A stretch of DNA of 64,000 nt from Cyprinodon diabolis (lineage: Eukaryota; Chordata; Actinopteri; Cyprinodontiformes; Cyprinodontidae), in NCBI GenBank assembly GCA_030533445.1, contig CM060066.1, forward strand, positions 39,375,235 through 39,439,234. The letters run 5' to 3'. Positions 28,291 through 39,800 of this stretch are shown here, piece after piece. The translations under genes and the position numbers were made by a program. The notes under the pieces are model-generated. The model was not told the DNA's origin. It saw only the letters and a list, made by a program, of their open reading frames with translations, and ran no database searches. Position 1 is the first letter of the stretch; the number at the start of each line of letters is the position of its first letter.

Positions 28291-31200
28291 CATCGCTTTG
28301 GCAGAAGCCATGAGTTTATGTCGCTGACCCTTTGGTTGCAAAGAATGTAGAGTCTCAAATTATGTTGAAGAAAGGGATGTTGTCGTATAAGAAATAGAAA
28401 ATGATCTCAGGAACACATCCCTTAACATTGCACATGACATACAATGTATTGAAAGGGTGACAGAAAATATCACATTATAATTTCATTTTGTAACAGACAC
28501 AAATAAATAAAAAAAGTCCCTGAATTAAAGGCCAGTCTGGACCAAAAAATATAGAAAGACTTTCAAAGACATTCAGACAATGGATTTGCAGATTCAGACC
28601 CTCTTGCATCAAATAAGTCCTCAAAAATCCTCTTTGCCCTGTGGTGACTGCATACTATCAGAAAACCTTTTCTAAATGCAGACATGTGTTTCATCTGGTT
28701 AAACCAAGATGGAGTATTCAGCTAAGCACTAATAGATTCATATTGAAGGCAGAAAACACAGACATATGTCCATTAAAGTTGTTTCAAGTGTGAAAAAAGG
28801 TCATGTTGTTTGAAGTATAGTATATTTAGCTTTGATAAAAAGTTAAGCAAGAAGATTTTTTTTAACTGAAAATTCAAATCCACTATTGACTTCTTAAAAA
28901 ATCATCAGGATTTAAGCTAATTGTATTCCTAGAAAGCTTCTAAATAATGTTTTAAAAGTGCCATTTTTAAAGGCAAAATCAAATAAAAATACTTGTATGA
29001 ATTGCAGTCTTTCCATGTTCAACAGGAAGCTAATTGTGTAATCAAATATATTCTATGCAATTTTCATAGACCGTGTTCAAATAATGTTGCAGTTAGAACA
29101 TGTCCTCTGCCAACAATTCATTGATTTTTAGCTGGCAGTCTGTTGTTAGTCAATAGTCCTTTTCAACTAGACCACACAAACTCCAGTTTAAATAGCTACA
29201 AAAAGATGTCCGCACACAATATTCCATTAATAAACATAATTTTTAAAGTAGTTAATAGAATAATTAGTGAATAATTGAGGTCCAGTACTCTTCCATTAGC
29301 AGATAAATTGCGTTCCCTTCATATATTTAGGTTATCACAGCAAATAGCCTTGAGCGCTGACCCGAGTTGTGGGAGGGCAGAAAAACAGCCCTGAAGTGTG
29401 CTAACACAGGGATATCACTGTGTGTGTCACATTTACAGTTCTGATAATTTCACAAGAAGCATGCTCAGGGAAATATGCAGAAGGGTCATTCCAAGCTGGG
29501 GCAGGAATTAGCTTATGAAAATCATATCTTCTCAACACAGGGCACTAAAGCAAAGCAATGGCTGGGCAAGAAGCCAACACTGTTTCAAAAGGACTAGAAG
29601 CAAAAGCTACATTTTGTTTGCGTTAGATAAAAATAAATTGTGGATCCTATGATTTACTTAATTCTGGTTTGTCTTGCAGCACTAATTATTTTATCATCGT
29701 ATCTACAATACTTACTAAAGTGCAAGTAAGGTAAGGTGATTACTATCACCTTTCTGAATATACTATGAAACATCGGGATACATTATTATTGTACATCCCT
29801 TGTTCTAAAGAAGTATGTTAAATCCTACTGCTAAACTGTTCCTACCGTTAATCCACAAGAGTAGACATTCAGATATCTCCCTGTCCAAAACATTTGAATG
29901 AAAATGCTGAATTGCCTCCTCAGTTTTAGTCAAGTTCTCAAAAGTCATGCAAAGGACCTTATTATTTATTCAGGTGTATTGAATCAGGGAGACATCTAAA
30001 AGGTGCAGGACATCAACCCACCAGGAATAGATTCTTACATCAGTCAACAGAGTAACTGAGCTGTGAGACTTAGACACTGCTCACATTAGAGCAATCAATA
30101 AGAAAAGCTGTGACATATTACCTGGTGCTTTAAATCCTCTTTTATTATCAAGCTAGTTTTAATCAGTGAATCAATAGCTTGATGTATCCGGTGGAGTGTC
30201 TTCAATAGATACTGTATTTCTCTCTGGACTGTAACCGAGCCATTTCATGAAATCAAATCACCATAATCTAAACCATTCCATCTGGTTTGGAAGCAGATTT
30301 TTATTTCTAGATTTTCTTGGTTCTTCTTGTAAAATCTGATGACTATATCTGATTTATTTCAGCCTCTAACAGGTTTTCTTTATTGACATTTATCCTAAAT
30401 CCATCCGTCTCATCATCAACTGTAATAAATTTGCTGACTCTGCTGAGAAAGAACATTACTATAGCATAATGCTGTCACCACCGTCTTTCCATATTTTCAC
30501 AACTCTGCTTAAAAGCCATAATTAAAAGGGAGACACAAAGTATGTAAGAAGTTTCAAATATAAATAAACTGAATTCATACTAAGGATAAAACTAAAACTG
30601 TCAATATGAAGTGAGGAGGTCAGTGAAATCATTGGTGTACGGTGACCTTATAGGTGGATGTAGAGTATGTGGAAGAGTTGCAATATGCTTACAACCATGA
30701 AGCATCAGCTTGCTTGAGCCTAAGAGCAGAGACAGATCCTTGGCTCACAGCATTTAAAAAACCTGAGGACCTTACCTGCTACTCAGGTGTCTGTGTTGCA
30801 ATAAAGGTAAGCGCCTAACTAAACCACAAGGGGTCATAACACTATCTATGATAAAAATAAGCAAACACATTTAGTGGTTTGTCAACATAAAGCAAACTTT
30901 ATGTTTGTAAATGTTTACAGTGTCTAAAAAGCCTGAGGGATACTTTGAAAAGTAGAAAGTTGTTTAGCTAATCTGTGGATATAATTAAAACGCTAAGCTG
31001 TTGAATTAAAACAAGCCATTCTGTGAGCAAGTCATTACTTATTACTATGTCTTTTTTTATAACCTGTGGATTAGTGCTCACTATTTCACTATCTGTTTCT
31101 GACTCTCTCTCTTGCTCTATTTTTATTGCTTTTTGCCCATAATTGTCCTCCATCTCTTGTTTGATCTATCGCTGATATTCGTCTCCACACACTACACAGT

Positions 31201-32840
31201 TTCTCTTATTGCAATACTAGCCAAACATTTTATCAGAAAATATTAAAACCTCTAAACTTTAACAACAACGTTGTCCTAGTTTAAATGTTTTCTCTTAGCA
31301 GTGCACAAGATTGTAGAAAAAAATATTCTCTGCCATTGATCAATTTAACCGAACTGTTACAGGCTTTCTGTTTTTAAGCTTAACTACTGTAACTGTACCA
31401 TACAGAGGATATCTTCTTAAATAAGCAAACAGAAGGTGATGCATAATTGTGTTAAAAAAAAATCAGCTGCATTGATGCTACCAAATTCCTTTTTTTGTCA
31501 ACAAAATGTAGCTATACTGATTTATGGTTTCCATGCCTAGCTATCAGTTTATATTGGTAGCCAGGTCTTGGTGAGTTACAGCTGTTCAATACTCTCTCCA
31601 CTTGTGGATCTTATCATCAAGAGCTGAATTCTAACTTGATATGTGACATTCATCCCTGTCATTAAGTCACAACTTCAAAAAGATAAGAAGAAAGAAAGAA
31701 GATAAGAGCAGAGAGAAGAAAGAAAAAGTGCTTAACACAAAATGCAAACTTGTTTTAAATGCCTGTGTTCAGCTGTGATGAGTATTTATTCAAGCCTCAC
31801 TGCCCTCAACAGAGACTCCAAAGTAAGAAACCTCTTAGATTGCATATTGACTGTGTTTTTAATGAGATTAACTGGTATGCATGAGGAACGCATGCTTAAA
31901 AAGTCAACAGGTCCAGAATAAAATTCAAAATAACCTTACCGAGGACTGTGGCTTCCATACATAGGGGTCATAGTTTGTGGTTTTAAGATGAAAAATATGC
32001 AAAAGGCCAAAGCATGATTAAATATAAAGGCCTTAGAAAATAGACATATATTTATGCAAACCAGACCTAAAGAGGAACTGTTGGTGCATTTTCTATTAAA
32101 GAGTCTGTCAAGTTAAAATATAGACTCAAGGTTCCTAATGGAGGCTTTTTCATTATATATTCATCTTTCACACTTCAGCAAAATATACAGCCTGTCAAAA
32201 ACACCACAGCACACATCCTAGATTTCATATGATTGTTGGTGACTTAATTTCAGCTGAATCTATAACTAATTACACTCATCTATTCTGCGCGGAATGGCTG
32301 ATCATTGGCAGTGATTTTTGCTACAATCTTCCAAAAATGAAACTTCAAAGCTGTAATCGTCTTATCAGATTTTTAATAGGTATCCAAACAAACTGATGAT
32401 GACTCACACAGCTGTTATTATAACATATATATCATACATACTCCTTTTAATTATCTCAGTTTCACCCAATCTGACATCCTGACATAATTTCATATTTTTA
32501 AATAAGAGATATTATATATTTCTTAAACAAAGATACATTTTTGAATTAATTAATGTTTTTTTTCTATTTTTTATTCCTTAATTATCACTACTTAAACCTA
32601 AATAAAGGGGAATTTAGAGTCCTGGGACGGAGCTAGGTAGAGCTGTGGCCACTCCTTACTGGTGATTTATTGCTCCCATGTGGAAGTATTTCCCAATTTC
32701 CAGAAAAGGGATTTCTCCTCTAAAAAAGTGGGTGGAAGTAGTGATACTCATAGATGCAATATTGTAACAGGAATTACTGCCCCTCGCTCATGGACTGCTG
32801 GAGATACTGTAGGCGCCGGCCCTATCGCGACTCTGACAAA
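28291..32840. other. Intergenic, nothing assignable
   Basis: About 4.5 kb of AT-rich sequence without coding potential, clear repeat ends or RNA genes. Confidence 0.55.
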
Positions 32841-32846
32841 GACTAA

Positions 32847-32913
32847 GATGGATGGATGGATGGATGGATGGATGGATGGATGGATGGATGGATGGATGGA
32901 TGGATGGATGGAT
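32847..32913. repeat. (GATG)n tandem repeat
   Basis: About 16 uninterrupted tetranucleotide units. The preceding gcgactctgacaaagactaa resembles the tail of a fish retroposon that ends in such repeats, but no body is recognisable. Confidence 0.93.
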
Positions 32914-34614
32914 ATACTAACACTAAAGATAACAAGCACAGAATTCATAAACAATTCAGAACTAGTTTATCTCTATTATGGAGAAAAAAAGTGCCGTGTC
33001 TCTTCAAGTAATATAGGAGTAGTCTGTGTATTTAAAGAAAAATAACTGCTTAACCAATTTAATGTGTATATTATGCAGAACGCTATATTATTTAATTTAG
33101 ATTAGATTTTGGATGTATACATCTGAATAGTTTTATTATTAAAGAATGCAAGAAAATCTGATCTGTCTTTAGTAACTTATTTATTTTATTTGTGCAAAAT
33201 AACGCAGATTTGTATATTCAATGTGTTGTAAGTAGAGAAAAAAAACAAAACGTAAGCTGGAGTCACTATCATGAAAAGATTTTAAATCCTTTAAGGGTGT
33301 GATCTGATTTGTTTAGCCTGGAAATAAATACTCTTAACCTCCACAATTTATTCCAGCCGCTATGTCTACAGATAAAGGAGCTTTATCTAATGTGAACAGT
33401 TGGATGTCTGGAGGGGACTTCAGCCTATTTGTTATGTTTATTCCATCCTCAGGGTGGTGCAGATCTAACACACTTTAAAGTGGCTTTAAAACTATTTTAG
33501 ATCCATTCCTAAAATAAGAAGTCTCAAACTATTGCCTGTGTAAAGTCTTAATATCCCATTCTATAGTGTTGTTACCACTAACATCGCTGTATTTCAGTGA
33601 AATTTATTTAAATGCTCCAATGCATGGTGGTGCATTACTATGCAGAGGAAGAAAAAGAGACACATCTGAGGGTTTTAACATGCATTTATTGAACATCATT
33701 GTATCAGTACTTTGTAGAAATCTGCAAACTCTACATCGTTGGGAGTATGTCTCTACCAGCTTTTTTAATTTAGAGGCAAATCTTTACCCAAATTAAGTCA
33801 GATCAATCATAAAGCATTTTGGGAAATTGATTTTCTTGTCACAGAATCTCAATGCAATTTAGGTCTCAACTTAGACTTGACCATTGGAAGGTGTTACACA
33901 ATTCCCTTTCAATTTATTTATTTATTTATTTTTACTATATTGTCAATGTAACTATTTGTTTCGCTTGGCCTGAATTCATAATATGATATATTTATAAAAT
34001 TTTTAGTAAAAGTAATGGTTCATGCTACAATGTTTTTTAGTGTTAAACCAGACTGACTGACTGACTAAGAGATTTAAAGACTGATTGCTTAAAGCTCTTA
34101 TAGTATGTTTAGGAATGTAGTTCTGGAAGAAGGTAAAACTTGGCCAAAATATCAGGTTTTCAGCAGTTATTGAAAGGTTTCCTTCAGTGTGACTCTGCAT
34201 TTTGCTCCATCATTTTTTTCTATGAATCTATCCAACCTTACTTTGTTTTATGCTTTTTCAGTTGTAGCAATTCCAGACTGTTAACTGGTTTGAAGTTCAC
34301 TATAAATAAAAACATACAATAATTACAGCATGATGATCATACCATTATGTTTTACAATTAACAGGGTATGTTCAGGTTAATGTGCACGTCCAATCAAAGT
34401 ACCTTCTTCAAGATATTTACCTTTTAATACAACTCCAAGCAAGGTTAGATTATCTGAACTGAGCTGTTATATAACTGCAGCTAAAACGAGAATATTGATA
34501 ATAATTAAAAGCATTGTGTCACTAATTTAAAAAGCAAAACTCATATGTTATCATTAAACGCTACACATCAATCGAACAGTGTGTTTTACAGATAATAAAC
34601 ATCTAATCGGTGTT
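32914..34614. other. Intergenic; degraded repeat-like patches only
   Basis: Mostly AT-rich sequence. The stretch at about 33830-33910 (tttaggtctcaacttagacttgaccattgg) resembles the interior of the Tc1/mariner-like repeat also glimpsed near 40070. No ends or transposase are visible. Confidence 0.4.
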
Positions 34615-35771
34615 TTGGAAATGTGTAATTCTTCAATTCTTCATAGATTCAACAAGGTGCTGGAAGCATTCCTCAGGGAGTTTGGTCCATATTGACATGA
34701 TGGCATCACACAATTGCCGCAGATTTGTCGGCTGCACATCCATGATGCGAATCTCCCGTTCCACCACATCCCAAAGATGCTCTATTGGATTGAGATCTGG
34801 TGACTGTGGAGGCCATTTGAGTACAGTGAACTGATTGTCATGTTCAAGAAACCAGTCTGAGATGATTCCAGCTTTATGACATGGCGCATTATCCTGCTGA
34901 AAGTAGCCATCAGAAGTTGGGTACATTGTGGTCATAAAGGGATGGACATGGTCAGCAACAATACTCAGGTAGGCTGTGGCGTTGCAACGATGCTCAATTG
35001 GTACCAAGGGGCCCAAAGAGTGCCAAGAAAATATTCCCCACACCATGACACCACCACCACCAGCCTGAACCGTTGATACAAGGCAGGATGGATCCATGCT
35101 TTTTGTAGACGCCAAATTCTGACCCTACCATCCGAATGTCGCAGCAGAAATCGGGACTCATCAGACCAGGCAACGTTTTTCCAATCTCCTATTGTCCAAT
35201 TTCGATGAGCTTGTGCAAATTGTAGCCTCAGTTTCCTCTTCTTCGCTGAAAGGAGTGGCACCCGGTGTGGTCTTCTGCTGCTGTAGCCCATCTGCCTCAA
35301 AGTTCGACGTACATTGCGTTCAGAGATGCTCTTCTGCCCACCTTGGTTGTAACGGGTGGTTATTTGAGTCACTGTTGCCCTTCTATCAGCTCGAACCAGT
35401 CTGGCCATTCTCCTCTGACCTCTGGCATCAACAAGGCATTTCCGCCCACAGAACTGCCGCTCACTGGATGTTTTTTTCTTTTTCGGACCATTCTCTGTAA
35501 ACCCTAGAGATGGTTGTGCGTGAAAATCCCAGTAGATCAGCAGTTTCTGAAATACTCAGACCAGCCCTTCTGGCACCAACAATCATGCCACGTTCAAAGT
35601 CACTCAAATCACCTTTCTTCCCCATACTGATGCTCGGTTTGAACTGCAGGAGATTGTCTTGACCATGTCTACATGTCTAAATGCACTGAGTTGCCGCCAT
35701 GTGATTGGCTGCTTAGAAATTAAGTGTTAACGAGCAGTTGGACAGGTGTACCTAATAAAGTGGTGAGTGTA
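34615..35771 (-). mobile_element. Tc1-like transposon, one end lost
   Basis: On the minus strand the element begins at a terminal repeat (cactcaccactttattaggt, ending 35769) next to a TA target (35770-35771). It carries a transposase and stops soon after its stop codon near 34615; the second terminal repeat is not found. It is a truncated copy lying between cnga1 and tacr3. Confidence 0.88.
34633..35625 (-). pseudogene. Tc1-like transposase with two frame breaks
   Basis: The start is at 35625 (MGKKGDLSDFERG-type N-terminus) and the stop at 34633-34635. The paired helix-turn-helix region (SISERNVRRTLRQMGYSSRRP) is followed by the catalytic triad: Asp in AWSDESRF, Asp in FQQDNAPCH and Glu in PDLNPIEHLWD, the DD34E pattern of Tc1. 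One frameshift lies in an A-run between the start and 35408. A second lies near 35100-35115 between RVRIWRLQK and SMDPSC. All catalytic residues are retained, but the frame is broken. Confidence 0.88.
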
Positions 35772-36150
35772 GATTAAACTTAAATGTAAGACTTCTGAAA
35801 AACTCCTTTTTTTTCTAGACATATTGAATTATCTGCCTGTGATGTCCAGAAATCTAAAATGGGTCAATGCAATAGAACATTTTGAAGAAAATTTTTAGTA
35901 CAATAAAATGGAATATGTCTCTGAGAACAAACTGTTCATAAACTGTTGTAGAAAAAAAAAATGTCAGCCTGCAAACAGCTCAATATCCTGTATCTGCAAA
36001 AGCTGCTGCCATAATATCATTATGAAAGTTGAGGAAGATAAAGCAACCTCGGTGTGCTGCGACAGATGATACAGTTTGGAAAGAGAGAACTCATAGTGCT
36101 TTTTATTCATGAAGTTTGAAACAGCAGCAACACCTATCGATCAATCTGTT
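35772..36150. other. Sequence between the Tc1 copy and tacr3
   Basis: AT-rich, no feature recognised until the GC content rises at about 36150. Confidence 0.5.
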
Positions 36151-36468
36151 TGATTGCTCAGTGCACTTGCGCCTCACCCCGCCTGTTGCCGCGGACTGAC
36201 GGGGGGAGCTGTGCGCTCACACCCATATTCAACAAGCTGATGATCCTCTGGGTAAGGCACAGATTGGAGAGCGGTTCAGGCTGCAGACAGACATCGGATA
36301 TGCGGACTCTTTAATTTGCGCGCAATCGCGCAGGAGCGCAAAACTCCCTCTGCCAATTCAGACTTGCGCTTCAACAAGTAGATTCAAGAACAATATATAT
36401 ATATATAGACAGAAAAAAAAAACATATAAATAATATATTTTCATTGCATTTGGACAAAGCAGAAGAGG
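36150..36468 (+). promoter_or_regulatory. Probable tacr3 5' UTR and promoter region
   Basis: GC and CpG content rise sharply at 36170-36340 (cgcctgttgccgcggactgacgg, gcgcgcaatcgcgcagg) and stay high through exon 1, unlike the AT-rich surroundings. A short TA run and A-tract precede the ATG. No reliable TATA box is assigned; the transcription start is unknown. Confidence 0.5.
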
Positions 36469-36836
36469 ATGGAGACCCCACACAACGGATCCAACGTAAC
36501 ATCGAATTACACTAACCAGTTTGTCCAGCCGCCGTGGCGCATCGCCCTCTGGTCGGTTGCTTACAGCTCAGTGATTGCTGTGGCCGTGTTTGGAAATGTC
36601 ATCGTGATATGGATCATTCTTGCCCATAAGCGCATGCGGACGGTAACAAACTACTTTCTGCTTAATTTGGCCTTTTCGGACGCGTCGATGGCCGCTTTCA
36701 ACACTTTGATAAACTTTATCTACGCTGCCCACGGAGATTGGTACTTCGGTAAAGCATATTGTAAATTCCAGAACTTCTTCCCTGTCACATCTGTATTCGC
36801 AAGCATCTACTCCATGACTGCAATAGCTGTGGACAG
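36469..36836 (+). CDS. tacr3: tacr3 exon 1 (N-terminus to TM3)
   Basis: The ATG has good context (A at -3, G at +4). 122 codons plus two bases end at gtgagt. The exon encodes the glycosylated N-terminus, TM1, TM2 and TM3 up to AIAVDR. Confidence 0.95.
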
Positions 36837-39800
36837 GTGAGTCTATGAGTTTGATTTATCCACACGCAAATTTGTAAATGCGGGTGTACTTCTATTTTAA
36901 TAAAATTATTATAATCAATACTTACTATACATTACATGGGCAGTCTGATCACATGTTAAACTGTATTATGCTGGACTGCATCAGTAGGTCTACTGGGGGA
37001 AAAAGCATTTAAAGCAAAGCTAATTTCTCTCTAGTGCCTAAAGACAAATGGTACTTTGTTTGGCTTTCATTTTGGACTAACATTAATAATCTTACTGTTA
37101 GACCTCATTTTTAATTAAAATGCATTTCTTTTTTTTTTCTTAATTTTCTTTTTTTCTCTCCCTGTTGTTAAATTTCCAACAGATGTCATCTTATCATACT
37201 TTTCCACATTTAGTTATAATACAACAATACAATTTTTGTTATTTTTGTTTGGCAGTGAAAAATTGTGTAAACATTAAACATTAAAAATGGTGCACAATTT
37301 TGTTTGAAATCTATGGAAATGGAAAATGGCTGATGTTTTAATTTATAAGAAACTAAAGTAAAGCATTCTAATAATTTTACATCTTTGACTGATACCCCTG
37401 AATCTGATCAAGTTGCCTTCAGAAATCACATAGTTAGTAAATGATTCCTTCTGGTTAAAATACCTACAAACACAAAGAGGGCTCAGAGGATTTTAGAGAA
37501 CATATATGAACAAACAACATCATAAAGAACAAGGCTTTATTTCTGACCTGACACACCAGAGAGGTCAGAAATAAAGCTGCTGGGAAGGCTAACTCATGAA
37601 ACAATATCACAAGATTTGAAGAAGTCATAGAGAACTTATTTGCCATCTGGAAATGAAAACAGTATGCTATAAAAGGGATTCTACCAGTTTATGGGTGTTC
37701 TCAAAATTAACAGCATATTTAAGGACAAAATGGATAAACAAGATAGACAAGATGTCACCTTGAATGATGTTCAGACATCCACCAGCCTAGGTGGAAGAAT
37801 CTGTTGATAGGAAAATCACCTTAAAGGAATAGTACACCCAAAACATGATTAGCCTTAATTTTCTACTCACCCCCATGCTGAACAACACTCTGGAGTACTT
37901 TTTTGATATCTCAAATGCATCTGGAGATCTGGGAGGCTTCTTACTGTCTGCTGACATTCAAATAATGGAGGTCTATGGTGCCCGAGGGAGAAAGGTCCAT
38001 AAAAGTCCACAAAAAACGTGTCAATATTCCTCCATACTGCTCGTCCAATGTATTCCAAGTGTCCTGAGTGGGTAGGGTCCATAATTTACTCGAAACGAAG
38101 TCATTTAGAATGTTTTTAGAGCATAAACAGTAGTGTATAGGATTTCCTAAAAGCGCGCGCCTGCGAGTTCACGACGCTACGGAAACCGCGGCAGACTAAA
38201 CCAGATGAAAGTGCGCATTCAGCTCGGCAAAGAACTCATGCTCTTCCTCAACACTGAAGTCCTCAGACATTTTTCTTTCGTTGTTTATTTCTTTGCACAG
38301 GTAAACAGCAAATTTCTTCTTCTACGCTTGCATTATCGGCAGAGCAGACGCTGAATGCGCACTTTCATCTGGTTTGGTCTGCCGCGGTTTCCGTAGACTC
38401 GTGAACGCGCTTTTAGGAAATCCTATACACTACTGTTTATGCTCTAAAAACATTCTAAATGACTTCGTTTCGAGTAAATTATGGACGCTATAGATTTTAG
38501 TGGCTCGTGAGGCAGAGGCAGCATCACCACAATAACACAAAATATCTCTCTTCCGGCACCATAAATAAGCATTATTTAATGGTTAATAAATATTTTGTGC
38601 AAAAGGCAAAATGTCATTATTTAAATGCCAAACATTGATTTAACATGCATAAATAATTATTGCATGACATAGGACCTTTAAGTCAGATGGGCTGAGTGCA
38701 TATGGTGCTATTTCTGTCACATTTTTATTTGCGAATACAATTAAGAGCAAACTATCTAACCCTTCTTTTTGTTGATCTAGCCCATAAAAACCCAGGAAAA
38801 TATATTGGCATTCGGATTTTTAGTAATAAAATGTGTATTTTTAAAGGCACTGTAACTTAGAAAGTGAAATTGTATCTAGGTATCTTCCACATATTAGTTT
38901 TTAATAATGTAATGCTATTAGATTGGATCAGCAGCTTGTGAATGGGAGCAGAGCCAGCGTGTTAGAAAGAATCCCCCCACGTTGTGTTTTTTTCCTGCTC
39001 TAAGCCTCTTGTTTTCTGTCACATGCAGTCATCTTTTTTTTTTTTCCATTTCACACATTCCTTTTCCTGTCTCTCTTTTTTTATACTGTTTACTTCTTGT
39101 CTGTGGCTTCCAGTTATTTGGAAATACAATTTTGTTTTGGCTAGGCTTTGATCATTGAACCATCATATACCATAACGTGCATTAGGGATTAAATTTAGGA
39201 AGGATGCAGCCACTGGCTAAATATGAAGAAAGAAAAAAAAGAGCCATAGCAGAGGGGCAGTGTGCTTACATTTGCAGGGTGTGCAGTGATATTATTCTAG
39301 GTGTATTTTCCATACAGTGCTTCCCATTAACGTACAAAGAAAACAATGTTTTTCTTTGGGAAGAGCTAACTGTCGCGCAACAGCATCTACTATAAATTGG
39401 TATTTTTGGCCTGCAGTGTCCCCTGAATTGCACAAACTGTTAACTTAGAAAGAGAACATTGCCATGACCTAGCCTACATGATGCAGATGTAACCTTGAGT
39501 CACAGTTTCCTTAACCCTCGTATGGTGCCGTTTCCGCTCTGATGTCTTGAAATGGCAGAAGCCACAGTTCGTGATCATCTGTGAATCTGTCCTTCCTGCT
39601 AACTGTCTGCAGGTAGCAATGTTTTAATGGGGACTTCTGCAAAAGAAAGAGTTTTCTGTGTAAAAGGTGAATTCACAGCAGGTGATCCAACTGCTAATCA
39701 GGAATGAACATATGTACAGCTCATTTAAATTTAGGAGACAATAAATGTATATAACTGTATCTATTACAAATAATAAACTATCTATTACAGTTTATTATTA

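Noticed and set aside
32748..32954. ORFs over the GATG repeat, and the repeat as a CRISPR-like array
   Set aside because: A simple tetranucleotide microsatellite without spacers.
36391..36410. TA run upstream of tacr3 as a TATA box
   Set aside because: A simple TA run about 60 bp before the ATG; spacing to any start site is unknown.
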